Assembly: GCF_027943255.1 (NCBI RefSeq)
Contig: NC_072897.1
Location: forward strand, 38,414,044 to 38,478,043
Length of the DNA stretch: 64,000 nucleotides
Direction: 5' to 3'
Source: Anastrepha obliqua
Lineage: Eukaryota > Arthropoda > Insecta > Diptera > Tephritidae
This document shows positions 43,871-54,939 of this stretch, piece by piece. The stretch's first letter is position 1, and each line of letters starts with the position of its first letter. The notes below the pieces were generated by a model. The model searched no databases. It saw only the letters and a list, made by a program, of their open reading frames with translations, and was not told the DNA's origin. The position numbers and the translations under genes were made by a program.

Positions 43871-46800
43871 TTATTGTAGATTTTGGTCAAAGACATTAAT
43901 TCGTTTCGAGTATTTGATGAGAGATTCGATTTTCAGGTTCGAGAGTACTGAAAGGTTGTCAATTGTTGGAGAGCCTAGAAGAGCGAGTCGACTTCTGGCT
44001 AGACCGGGACAACTGCACAGCAAATGTCTGCTCGATACTTCCTCATCTTCGTCCTCGCAGTATCTGCACAGGTCGTTTTGAGGAACCCCGAGCCGACGTG
44101 CGTGAGTGCCCAAAAGGCAGTGGCCGGTGATAAGAGATATTATATGCCTTAGTTCGTGTTTCGAAAGACTTATAAGGGTTTTTGTCTATTTCAGATTGTA
44201 GGATGGCCAGATTTGTCTGGTCGTAACGCAAGTAGTTTCCACTCGCCACCTCCGATCAGCAATGCTGTGAAATTCTCGATCAATGAGCAATTTACATGTT
44301 GAGAGCGGAATGTGGATTGTGGGTAAGTTACTAACATTCGATTGCGCAGCTCCAGCTCTTGCGAGCTCATCAGCTTTGCAGTTACCTTCGAATCCACTGT
44401 GACCCGGTATCCAGATAACTTGGACAGAATTCTGAACACTTATCTCGTTAAGAGATAAGAGACAGGATCGAACCACATTTGAGTGGGTATAAGAGGAGCT
44501 GAGTGCTCGAACGGCCGCTTGACTGTCGATGAAAAAGCGGATATCCTCTAGTTATATTCTATTTTCTAAGAGAGTTTTCGCAGCATACCAGATAGCGCAT
44601 ACTTCCGCTTGGAATACGCTACAGTAGTCGGGTAATCTAAATGATAGATTAATGTGAGGGGAATTGGAAAAGATTCCAAATCCCACTTTGCCGTCTTGTT
44701 TTGAACCATCTGTATATATAGTCAGAGGGCCATTGATTTCGGTTAGATTTGTCTTCCATTCTTCCCTAGTTGGGAGTGAACAGGAGAATAGCAAGGGTGG
44801 TGATGGAAGACTTACATGATAGTCTATGTCGGAAGAGATAACAGTGTTCCTGTTCAGTATGGCCGAATGGCCAAGATACTTATTCCATTTCGATATAGCA
44901 TTCATGCGTGTCGCTGCTTTCGCTGCAATCGCTTTGCCAGCCAGATCGATAGGGAGCAAGTGAAGCAACGTGTTTAGAGCCTTAGTAGGTGTTGTACTTA
45001 ATCATCCTGTTATCAGGAGGCAGGCTGTTCTTTGAACTCGATCAATTGTGGGTACTCTACACCGTTTTTCGAGTGCTGTCCACCATACAACCACACCGTA
45101 GAAGAGTATCGGTTTGATGATCGAGGTATATATCCAATAAATGATCCGAGGTGAAAAACCCCAGGTTTTGCCTATAGCTTTCTTACAAGTATAGAGAGCT
45201 ATGAAAGCTTTTTTACATCTGTTTTCGATGTTCAATTTCCAACTCAACTTCCTATCTAGAATAACTCCTAGATATTTAGCTGAATCAGATAGGAGCAGTG
45301 ATTCCCCTTTTAAAGTTATTGTTTGCAGTGGAGGAGATTGTTGTTCCCTATTGAAGAGAACAAGATCTGTCTTTGCTGGATTCGCATTTAGTCCGCATTC
45401 GGTGCACCATTTTGACAGAATATTGATTGAGCGTTGCATGAGCTCAGTGAGGGTATTCAGGTGTTTGCCTGACACGCAGAGAGCAATGTCATCTGCATAG
45501 GCTACGACCTTGCAGCCTGCTTTTTCGAGATTTCGAAGCAAACTGTTTACAGCGAGATTCCAGAGAAGGGGTGAAAGTACACCGCCTTGAGGAGTGCCTT
45601 TGACGGCGTACATTCTCATGCGGCTTAACCCAAGCTCTGAAGTGATTATTCTATTTTGGAGCATTTGTTCGATCATCTTTCGGATGGAGTAATTAATACC
45701 CAATTTGGCAATTTCAGACAAAATAGCGTTGGGTTCAATATTATTAAAAGCACCTTCTATGTCCATAAATGCGACAAGAGAGTACTCCTTATTGTGAAGG
45801 GAAGTTTCCACTGTTTGCACCAGTGAATGAAGTGCCGTTTCAGTCGATTTCCCTTTAGTGTAGGCATGTTGTGCCTCAGATATCAACTTAGTATCAAGTT
45901 GGGTTTTGATTTGCTCATCTAAGACTTTTTCAAAAGCCTTTAAGCAAAAAGAGGTTAGGCTAATGGGCCTGAAATCGTTTGGTTTACAGTGTGAAGGCTT
46001 CCCCGTTTTCGGAATGAATACTACCTTCGATTTCTTCCAAATTGTCGGAAGATAAGACAGATTTAAACACTTGTCAAAGATCCTTGTTAACCAAGGCAGT
46101 AGAATTTCTAGTCCTTCTTGAAGTTCTACTGGAATGATGTTGTCAGGACCTGGTGATTTAAATTTTTTAAAGCTTAGTATTGCTGTAGAGATGCTATTAG
46201 AGCTGATTAGATCTGATCTATTCCCATAATTACTCTGAAAAGTGCTGGGAAGTGCAGGTAAGTTGGCAACACAGCCTGGAAGGTGAGCTTCTAGAAGTAC
46301 TCTAAGAGTGTGGTCAGTTGAAGTAGTCCAAGTTCCATCTTGAGTCATGATAAAACTGGGAGAGACTGGGCTTAATGCAAGAATCTTGCGTAGTCTGCTT
46401 ACTTCTGAAGTGTTCTCTAATTCTTGAGTGTATGATCGCCAGGATGTGCGTTTTGCACTTCTGACAGCTTTCTTAAAGTCTTTGAGACTTTGTCGATATT
46501 CTTCCCATTCGTCTGTGATTTTAGATTGGTTAAAGAGTTTCCGAGTTCGATTGCGAAGTTCTGAGATTTCTGGAGTCCACCAAAAAGGTTTATTCTTACC
46601 TCCTGTTTTTGTCAGGGGGCAGGATTGTCGTGCTGCGCTTTGACACGTCTTCGTTATCATGTTGACAGCGTTTTCGATATCGTTTTTATTTGCCATTTCA
46701 AACTGCCTGATATCAGGAAGTCCATTGGCAAGATGTTCTTTATATTTGATCCAATTCATACGTCTTTTGTTAAGGTACTTCATGGGTTTCGCCGTTTCGG

Positions 46801-47491
46801 CTTTTAAAGTGAATGTTATATATTGGTGGTCGGAAAAAGAGTGCTGTTTATCAACGCTCCAGTCCTGCACCAGTTGTGTACATGATTCGCTAGCAAGAGT
46901 AATATCGAGTACCTCTCTTCTAGACGAGTTAAGAAACGTAGGGACATCACCTCTATTACATATATCAAGCTTATTCGCTAGAATATAATCAAAGAGTTGC
47001 TCACCTCGTGTGTTGTTGTTTGTACTACCCCAAACAATATTATGTGCATTAGCGTCTGCTCCAATGATGATGCGTTTCTGCTTCAGATGCGCCGTATTGA
47101 CGAGCCTTCTCACTGCTTCAGGAGGAGGCGCCTCCGCTGCGTCGTAGGGCATGTAAGCCGACACAATCCAGATCGGGCCGTGGACAGCTTCAACCTCTAT
47201 GGCAGTGGTGTCAGCGTTGCTAAAGGGAAGAAGAAAAGCATTAATATGTTTTCGAATGAGAATACAAGAGCGCGATCTAACGTTAGCCTCACCTTGAAAC
47301 AAGGTGTAGTGCCTATCTTTCAGGCCGCAGATCTTGTTGTTTGATATCCAAGGTTCTTGGATGAGAATGATGTCTTCTCTGAGGTCAGAGAGACGAAGAA
47401 TGAGGGCTGCCGAGGCAGCCTTAGAGTGGTGCAGATTAATCTGCAGCACTTTTAGACGAACATGCAATGACTGTGGCGTTCGCGTCATCAC
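43871..47491 (-). pseudogene. LOA-5 ORF2: endonuclease, RT, RNase H; three stops
   Basis: One frame of 1207 codons is interrupted only by TGA (45002-45004), TAA (44552-44554) and TAG (44186-44188), with no frameshift. The endonuclease shows LQINLHHSKAASAALIL, LIQEPW with the catalytic glutamate, and IIGADANAHN (residues 15-150). RT has FIPKTGKPSHCKPNDFRPIS, AFMDIEGAFNNI, GTPQGGVLSPLLWN and an intact YADDIALCV box. RNase H has IYTDGSKQDGKVGFGIF, FIDSQAAVRAL and WIPGHSGFEGNCKADELA. The cysteine tail is CRYCEDEDEEVSSRHLLCSC. It starts within the last 56 bases of ORF1. Confidence 0.9.
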
Positions 47492-48750
47492 CGCTATCTA
47501 AAAGTCTATCCTCGTCCTCGAGTTGAATGTTAAATAAGTGTCCCACAAGTTCGCTGTTAGATTCCGAGTCGGACTCAATCGTCGAAGCTTGTGAGAGAGG
47601 CTTATCGACATCCATCTTGGGGGCCGCCGTACTCTCTTCGCTAGGTGCGAGGAGATTTTTCGGCTGATAGGTCCAGATGGTAGTGGTGATGAACCCGAAC
47701 GCCACAATCCCCTTGCGGTCGTCCAGTGCTTTAACGCTTTCCTGGTCCAGGAGCAGCGTGACATGCCTGGAGTTTCCTGAAGGCTCTTCCACCTTAACTA
47801 CCCTCCAGTTTTCGGTGGGTAGGTTCGGGTTTCCGATCTTCAGTAGCTCCAGAATAGTTTCCGGATCGGATGGCTCTAGAGGTATTCTCGCTCTGCCGCG
47901 TGGTTGGTTTGGTATTTCGCTCTTATTGACGAGCTTGAGATTCGCCCCGGGCCATACCTCGCCGAGTCGGTCGAGGGCCATGCCGTACAGGTTGACAGAA
48001 CGTTGATCCGAGCACGCGATCAACTTGACCCTTGCCTGGAACCATCCCGCGTCAGAGCAGAAAGGAGGGGGTCCTGGGTTCTGCTTCAGAACGTCCAGAT
48101 AGCCCAACTGAAGTTTTCTCTCCACAATCTTCCAGTTTGATGGAGATGAAACCGTCAGGGTGGCTCTTGTCCACCACCGCCATGACCAGACTATCTTTGG
48201 CAACTTCGCAGAACTTGCGTAACTTGACCTCAGAGGAAGTTTTATGCTCCTTGTGGTCGTTGGAACTAGGAGGATCCTCCGAAGACCGCTGCCGCTTAGC
48301 TGCACTCGGTTTTTCTTTGGACGCCTCATAATTCCGAAGGAATTCCCGGGCCCAATCGAGAGTTTCATTTTGTTGGTCGGACAGCTCCTCCTCAGGGGTT
48401 TTGCTGAGCTTTTCCATAAGGAAAGTGGCGCGTCTTTTATCTCTATATCGACGGAGATGAGGAGGGACAGGTTTTTTGGAGACTTCTGTCCGATTAGTTT
48501 TCCCAGTTTCTGGCAAAACAGTTTTGGTGATTGATTTCTTATCCGCAGCCGAGTCGGTTTTGGAGGAAGTAGAAGCCACAAGAGAATGCGGTGGTGTCTC
48601 TTTGACGGTTTTGCTCTTAGTGAGCACTTTCGACACCGAAGGGGTGGTTTTTGACCCCGCCATGAGTTTGGTGGAGCCGAGAGGTCTTCCGCGTCGGGAA
48701 GGAATTTGTTGTTTTTGTTGAGTTGTTTGTTTTGTGTTTATTTTGTTCAT
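47436..48750 (-). pseudogene. LOA-5 ORF1, DUF4780-like, one frameshift
   Basis: Starts MNKINTKQTTQQKQQIPSRR with a basic AT-hook-like RGRPLGS segment (residues 20-28) and a long K/S/T-rich N-terminal region. The DUF4780-like domain has CSDQRSVNLYGMALDRLGEV, EVWPGANLKLVNKSEIP and LPTENWRVVKVEEPSGN. An acidic tail follows. The N-terminal frame (48750-48052) and the C-terminal frame (48581-47436) are joined by one frameshift near 48110. These ORF1 proteins package element RNA; that is family-level inference. Confidence 0.85.
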
Positions 48751-49270
48751 TTTATTTTTGCGGGGCGGTCACTCAGCTGACGAGTCAGCAGTCGTAACCA
48801 GAGATATTGGTAGGGAAATAATGGGGTTCGCCACGCCAGAGCCCTATGCCGTGGTAAGTCGAATTGAAACTGGGGTGCGACAGGTGCCCCAGAGTCCGCA
48901 TACTAGCGACTTAGCTCACCCTAAGCCATGCATCCCTCGGCGTGTGCTGTTCCACCTTGGATTGGTAGCCTTTGATATAAGGAAGTGGCCTTCTCCCCGT
49001 GAGTCCATGTTTATTCCATTCGTATTAGCAGAGACATGACCTACTAATACGAGTGGCTTCTCGCCATCCACCGAAGTGGATATGGGTCACTGCCAGCAAT
49101 TATGGCAGTTACGGCACGCGTGCAGTAACACTGCACAGCATGTTGTTCCCCCTACCATAGTTGTTGGTTGACGAGAACTAGGCTGGTTCGCGAGTAGGCT
49201 TTTACCAAGGCTATGACCTACTTAACCACAGAAGATAACTGTGGCGTACCCTATCCACCACCTGGGACGC

Positions 49271-49363
49271 GCCGCAATAGGTGCCCAACCAAATCGTAAT
49301 ACATATTTTAAGACCAAAACGAATACTTAAAATTTCGTCGGAGCCTGAATCTAACGGTGGGGG
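49271..49363 (+). other. Errantivirus-like 3' region and polypurine tract
   Basis: A short remnant between LOA-5 and the 3' LTR. It ends AACGGTGGGGG directly before TGTTACA, a plausible polypurine tract. Confidence 0.6.
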
Positions 49364-49863
49364 TGTTACAACACCAACCATTATCCTCATAACAAGGGTT
49401 AATATAATATGAATGCATATGTATATAAATATATACATGCATTCATATTACCTATGTATACATATTTATGTTTATTTCACTTGACAAAAATGTAACTTAA
49501 TATTATTTCCAAATCAAATGCATTTCCGTTATCACAACGAAAATGCAATTCAACCTTATGAAAAGCATATGTATATACATATATACATACCTATGTATAC
49601 ATATTTATGCAACTTGACAAAAATGTAACTTAATATTATTTCCAAATCAACTGCATTTCCGTTCTCACAACGAAAATGCAATTCAACCTAATTTATTAAC
49701 ACACTTATGATTAGTAGGAAAAAAACCGACATTTTTAGTTAATAAGTAAATTGTAATTTTAGAATATAAGAAAAGTAATTGAATAAAGAGATTCAGTTGT
49801 GAAAACACAGCAAACGACAAAAGTCGTATTTTTTTTTATAAGGAAAAATCCTTTAAATATTTC
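49364..49863 (+). repeat. Errantivirus-like 3' LTR
   Basis: 500 bp, matching 35151-35690 except for about two substitutions and the 40-bp tandem duplication present only in the 5' LTR. It is followed by TGTTATA, also found before the 5' LTR. Confidence 0.95.
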
Positions 49864-49870
49864 TGTTATA

Positions 49871-50297
49871 GTCATGGGGCTTTTTAAATGCTTTGTTATT
49901 TTGGTTTTTTGGCATTTTTCGCAAGTTTTTACGTACTTAGCAACATCTTTTGACATTTTATTCCAGAAGTAATGTCTTTTAATTTTCATAAGTGTTCTGA
50001 AAATTCCGCAATGACCGCCTTCTATAGGGTCATCGTGGTATCTTTTGAGAATGTCCATTACAGTTTTAGCATCATTAATGTGGGTCACCTCATTCAGTAG
50101 CGCTACTTTTACTTTATTTAATATCATATTGCCCTTATTTTTAAAATCATTAATCGAGACAAATTCGAAAATTTTCTCGCTAGGTGCCACTTGTAAATTA
50201 TTAATGCCATATTTGTCGGCCACTTCGTCGAGCCTAGAGAAGAATTGTCCTAAGTCAATTTTCCCATTAACAAATAAGTCATCAATTTTTATACAAT
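49871..50297 (-). pseudogene. pol: 412-like integrase zinc-binding N-terminus
   Basis: The minus frame contains the HHCC zinc-binding motif: HDDPIEGGHCGIFRTLMKIK with histidines and CEKCQKTKITKHLKSPMTIT with the cysteine pair. This is the integrase N-terminal domain of Ty3/gypsy elements. Upstream text (GKIDLGQFFSRLDEVADKYG) belongs to the region between RNase H and integrase. It begins at 50297 against Helitron HEL-2, so RT and RNase H are missing. The core domain lies at 35150-34301. Confidence 0.85.
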
Positions 50298-50298
50298 A

Positions 50299-51813
50299 CT
50301 AGCAAACCCGGCCCGCTTCGCTGGGCACACTAAAATAGAATAGATATGGTTTAGAACAGAAAATATATGGTTTTCATATTATTTATTTCTTTATTCTTTA
50401 TTCAAGCGCTTTGGCATAAACAATATTTTTTGTTTTTCTATTTGTTTTTGAGTAAATATAAAATATAAATTGAAAATCAGGAAAAAAGAAGATTGTTTTT
50501 AAATTTCAAATCAACGCATATGAATAAACAATCGTCTTTTTTCCTGATCATCCATGAATTTTTCGTTTCAATTTATATGTTTTATTAAGCATTGGAGCTT
50601 TTTTAACCATTATCCATTTATATTTAAAAAAAAAAAAAAAACGAAAAAAATTGTTTTTTCCACGAACACATAATTTCATTCGGATTTCACATTAAATTCT
50701 CAAATTTCGTAAGAAATTATTCACTGTTCCAAAATCCACTCCAAAAAAATTCACAAACAATTTTTACATGTTGCACTTACGTTTTTTCCTTATGGCATCC
50801 AAATCAGAAAGAAATATTGACACATTGTAACTAACACTGTCAATTTGACAGCTCAGTTCCGCCCCAAGCGTTAAAAAAGTAAGCGACATTATGGCTGGCT
50901 CAAAAGAACGCTGTACCCGTTGCCACTGCTCCGAATTACAACCAAACTTTACGAAACCCATTTTCAATACTTACTTAACAATGTGCATAAGTTTGGTTTA
51001 ATTCGGTGCAAAGACACGGCGGGTCCACGTTTTGGCCTATATATCGAGACCCTAGTCATCAATAGGTATGAAAATTACCCCGTATTAAAGCACTTATCAA
51101 CAGCTTTCATTTGATACCTATATTGTACATACACAACCAAAGGTTACCCGGGTCCACGTTTTGACCTATATCTCGAGACCCCAGTCACGTAGCGGCATGA
51201 AAAATACTCTGTACTAAGGCATTCACCAACAGCTTCAATTTGATATCCATATTGTACAAACACATTCTAGGCTCCACGTTTTGGTCTCTATCTCGAGATC
51301 CTAGTCACGGAGCGGCATGAAAAATACTCTGAACTAAAGCATTTACCAACAGCTTCCATTTGATACCCATATTGTACATACACGTCCGAAGGTTACCCGG
51401 GTCCACGTTTTGACCTATATCTCGAGACCCTAGTCATCAATAGGTATGAAAATTACCCCGTATTAAAGCACTTATCAACAGCATTCATTTGATACCCATA
51501 TTGTACAAATACATTCTAGGGTCCACGATTTGGTCTCTATCTGGAGACCCTAGTCATGGAGCGGATGGAAATACTCTGAACTAAAGCATTCACCAACAGC
51601 TTCCATTTGATACCCATATTGTACATACACATCCAAAGGTTACCCGGGTCCACGTTTTGACCTATATCTCGAGACCCTTTCTACCAATAGGTATCCAAAC
51701 TATACGGAAACCATCTTCAATACCTTCTTAACTATGTGCGTAAGGTTGGTTTAATTCGGTGCAGACACGGCCGGTTAGCGAACACACACAAAAAGTTGAC
51801 TTAATTTTATATA
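50299..51813 (-). mobile_element. Non-autonomous Helitron HEL-2, 5'-truncated
   Basis: It has the Helitron 3' end (GGGTTTGCTAG on the minus strand, followed by T), the 67-codon ORF (50967-50764) and about six tandem units (51020-51690). On its 5' side it stops at 51813, where the first 18 bases of a mariner-type terminal repeat begin at exactly the site occupied by the full mariner in HEL-5. It faces HEL-3 in opposite orientation. Confidence 0.85.
50764..50967 (-). CDS. 67-codon ORF, HEL-2 copy
   Basis: Same ORF as in HEL-1, starting MKMGFVKFGCNSEQWQRVQR. It differs at a handful of residues, for example methionine for lysine in the FEPAIMS segment. Coding status unknown. Confidence 0.45.
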   Translation of the reverse strand: MKMGFVKFGCNSEQWQRVQRSFEPAIMSLTFLTLGAELSCQIDSVSYNVSIFLSDLDAIRKKRKCNM

Positions 51814-51925
51814 CAGGGTGGCTGATGAAAGTCATGATTTATATGTGACTCCCAAGTGAGTTTTTTATCTAAGGTTAAACCTAGATACTTGACCTCTTCC
51901 TTTAGTTCTATCACTGTTTCATTTA
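51814..51925. other. Chimeric junction: mariner end plus LOA-6 stub
   Basis: 51814-51831 is CAGGGTGGCTGATGAAAG, the terminal repeat of the mariner-type element at 61215. 51833-51925 matches 60283-60375, the LOA-6 sequence directly upstream of a Helitron 5' end. HEL-3 then begins at 51926. The two source segments are about 1 kb apart and in a different order at the 60-kb locus. Confidence 0.9.
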
Positions 51926-53909
51926 TCTATACTAATATTATAAAGAGGAAAACTTTGTTTGTTTGTTTGTTTGTTTGTTTGTAACGAATAGGCTCAAAAA
52001 CTACTGGACCGATTTTAAAAATTCTTTCACCATTCGAAAACTACATTATCCAGGAGTAACATGGATTACATTTTATTTTGGAAAAAAATAGGGTTCCGTA
52101 AGATATTTGGATTTTTCGGACACAAACTGAAAAAAATCTTATATATATATTAAAATAAAGTCAACTTTTTGTGTGTGTTCGCTAACCGGCCGTGTCTGCA
52201 CCGAATTAAACCAAACTTACACACATAGTTAAGAAGGTATTGAAGATGGTTTCCGTATAGTTTGGATACCTATTGGTGGATAGGGCTCGAGATATAGGTC
52301 AAAACGTGGACCCGGGTAACCTTCGGATGTGTATGTACAATATGGGTATAAAATGGAAGCTGTTGGTGAATGCTTTAGTTCTGAGTATTTTTCATGCCGC
52401 TCCGTGACTAGGGTCTCGAGACAGAGACCAAAACGTGGACCCTAGAATGTGTATGTACAATATGGGTATCAAATGGAAGCTGTTGGTGAATGCTTTAGTA
52501 CAGAGTATTTTTCATGCCGCTCCGTGACTGGGGTCTCGAGATATAGGTCAAAACGTGGACCCGGGTAACCTTTGGATGTGTATGTACAATATGGGTATCA
52601 AATGGAAGCTGTTGGTGAATGCTTTAGTTCAGAGTATTTCCATCCGCTCCGTGACTAGGGTCTCGAGATAGAGACCAAAACGTGGAGCCTAGAATGTGTT
52701 TGTACAATATGGATATCAAATTGAAGCTGTTGGTGAATGCCTTAGTACAAAGTATTTTTCATGCCGCTACGTGAGTGGGGTCTCGAGATATAGGTCAAAA
52801 CGTGGACCCGGGTAACCTTCGGACGTGTATGTACAATATGGGTATCAAATGGAAGCTGTTGGTGAACGCTTTAGTTCAGAGTATTTTTCATGCCGCTCCG
52901 TGACTAGGATCTCGAGATAGAGACCAAAACGTGGAGCCTAGAATGTGTTTGTACAATATGGATATCAAATTGAAGCTGTTGGTGAATGCCTTAGTACAGA
53001 GTATTTTTCATGCCGCTACGTGACTGGGGTCTCGAGATATAGGTCAAAACGTGGACCCGGGTAACCTTTGGTTGTGTATGTACAATATTGGTATCAAATG
53101 AAAGCTGTTGATAAGTGCTTTAATACGGGGTAATTTTCATACCTATTGCTGACTAGGGTCTCGAAATATATGCCAAAACGTGGACCCGCCGTGTCTTTGC
53201 ACCGAATTAAACCAAACTTATGCACATTGTTAAGTAAGTATTGAAAATGGGTTTCGTAAAGTTTGGTTGTAATTCGGAGCAGTGGCAACGGGTACAGCGT
53301 TCTTTTGAGCCAGCCATAATGTCGCTTACTTTTTTAACGCTTGGGGCGGAACTGAACTGTCAAATTGACAGTGTTAGTTACAATGTGTCAATATTTCTTT
53401 CTGATTTGGATGCCATAAGGGAAAAACGTAAGTGCAACATGTAAAAATTGTTTGTGAATTTTTTTGGAGTGGATTTTGGAACAGTGAATAATTTCTTACG
53501 AAATTTGAGAATTTAATGTGAAATCCGAATGAAATTATGTGTTCGTGGAAAAAACAATTTTTTTCGTTTTTTTTTTTTTTTTAAATATAAATGGATAATG
53601 GTTAAAAAAGCTCCAATGCTTAATAAAACATATAAATTGAAACGAAAAATTCATGGATGATCAGGAAAAAAGACGATTGTTTATTCATATGCGTTGATTT
53701 GAAATTTAAAAACAATCTTCTTTTTTCCTGATTTTCAATTTATATTTTATATTTACTCAAAAACAAATAGAAAAACAAAAAATATTGTTTATGCCAAAGC
53801 GCTTGAATAAAGCATAAAGAAATAAATAATATGAAAACCATATATTTTCTGTTCTAAACCATATCTATTCTATTTTAGTGTGCCCAGCGAAGGGGGCCGG
53901 GTTTGCTAG
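51926..53909 (+). mobile_element. Non-autonomous Helitron HEL-3
   Basis: Plus-strand copy from TCTATACTAATATTATAAAG to GGGTTTGCTAG, flanked by A and T. It has a (TTTG)n run (51957-51981), an array of about eight 120-129-bp units (52290-53190), and the 67-codon ORF (53241-53444). It is inserted in the 412-like gag. It forms a head-to-head inverted pair with HEL-2. Confidence 0.9.
53241..53444 (+). CDS. 67-codon ORF, HEL-3 copy
   Basis: Plus-strand version of the Helitron ORF. The donor-like AAACGTAAGT lies at about 53424-53433, just before the last codons. Translation is unproven. Confidence 0.45.
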   Translation: MKMGFVKFGCNSEQWQRVQRSFEPAIMSLTFLTLGAELNCQIDSVSYNVSIFLSDLDAIREKRKCNM

Positions 53910-53910
53910 T

Positions 53911-54480
53911 CTGTGATATAGGCATTTTCTAAGTTTTTGTAAGAGCTTCTATCTCATTACAATAACTATTAGCTGGTTTGTTGTTCTGTCTGATACTCAT
54001 TATTTTTGCAGCTAATACTTCTACCGATTCTCCTTTAACTGACCTGTTAAGTTTTGTGATTATTTCAGAGATTGTTGTTTCTGTGTGTATGAGATTTCTG
54101 GCATTCCCTTTTAATTTTGTTTTTATGAGTGAAACAGCAACAGTTTCGTGCTCACCCTTGATCACTTCAACTAATTCTAAGGAATCTAAGAATGACCGTA
54201 GATTTTCTGGTTTACCATCGAATTCAGTCACTAGCTTTGCAGCCGTGCTGAGAAACTCCACAACTGTTTGTGTCATTTCGCCTTCTTCTTCTGACTCTAT
54301 TTCTGAATTAGTAATTGGACAATCTGTTTCTGAGGAAACTGCTTCAAGCTTTGTTAATAGATTAGCTGGTAGGTTTTCAATAATATTTATTGAAATTTTC
54401 TCATTAATCGAATGAGATACTTCCTGTTGAATGTTGTATTTGGCTAATACTTTTACTAATTGATCTCGTAGTTGTAACTG
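53911..54480 (-). pseudogene. gag: 412-like gag, partial
   Basis: The frame at 54276-53929 reads MTQTVVEFLSTAAKLVTEFD then GKPENLRSFLDSLELVEVIK and KLKGNARNLIHTETTISEII. This is the capsid-type retrotransposon gag domain of Ty3/gypsy elements. Upstream, in the same frame, an acidic stretch (SEIESEEEGE) precedes the ATG, so the real start lies further right. The frame stops at HEL-3, and the nucleocapsid part and all of protease to RNase H are missing. Confidence 0.8.
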
Positions 54481-54579
54481 TTTCCTGTTTTATTTGTATA
54501 TTTTTATTGATACATTTAAACGATTTTTTGAAATTTTCCTTTTCTATCAGTAAAGTTTTATGAATTTCGGACCATTTGT

Positions 54580-54831
54580 TCATATTTTGTCTAATTCATT
54601 AGATCTACTCATATACTTTTTCTTTAGTTTTTTATTATGCATAGCATATAATTTTAATGCTAATATCAATAAGGTTATGACTGTGATTATAATTAAGCAA
54701 ATTTCTATTAAATTTAAGCCAGTATTAACGACTACTTCGTTTACTACATTGGCATTGGGTTTATCAACTTTTGATAAGGTTTTTCCCATTTCTGAAAGAC
54801 TATCTATTGGGGACCTTATACCGTAAATCAA
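54580..54831 (-). CDS. Small membrane-type ORF in the 412-like element
   Basis: 83 codons with one strongly hydrophobic segment (LIEICLIIITVITLLILALK, residues 41-60) followed by a basic tail (NKKLKKKY). This is a single-pass membrane layout, N-terminus out and basic side in by the positive-inside rule. It lies between the leader and gag on the same strand. I do not recognise a function. It could be an extra ORF of the element or a remnant of a larger one cut by HEL-4. Confidence 0.5.
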   Translation of the reverse strand: MIYGIRSPIDSLSEMGKTLSKVDKPNANVVNEVVVNTGLNLIEICLIIITVITLLILALKLYAMHNKKLKKKYMSRSNELDKI

Positions 54832-54939
54832 ATAATTTATGCAATGTAATAATTTATAATGTAAGGATATATATTTTGTTTTTTTTTTTTCTTTTTTTCA
54901 AGTTAACTCATTCATTAAGTAAACACATTATATTTAACA

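Larger units (their letters stand above)
43772..49270 (-). mobile_element. LOA/I-group LINE (LOA-5), near full length
   Basis: A minus-strand element with a 5' UTR (about 49270-48751), ORF1 (48750-47436), ORF2 (47491-43871), a 3' UTR of about 100 bases and an end near 43772. It interrupts env. The target duplication was not resolved and the 5' limit is approximate. It is the best-preserved LOA-type element in the window. Confidence 0.9.
35151..49863 (+). mobile_element. Errantivirus-like endogenous retroelement with nested insertions
   Basis: Plus-strand LTR element inside the 412-like integrase. Order: 5' LTR (35151-35690), tRNA-Ser primer site, repeat-rich leader, gag, protease, [Helitron fragment; RT, RNase H and integrase absent], env in three pieces, [LOA-5], polypurine tract, 3' LTR (49364-49863). 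The direct repeat TGTTATA (35144-35150 and 49864-49870) flanks it. The true target duplication is 5-7 bp, because LTR ends are ambiguous. It is an old-style insect retrovirus copy and clearly defective. Confidence 0.9.

Noticed and set aside
48734..49039. 101-codon plus-strand ORF
   Set aside because: Antisense to the LOA-5 5' UTR and ORF1 start; no family match.
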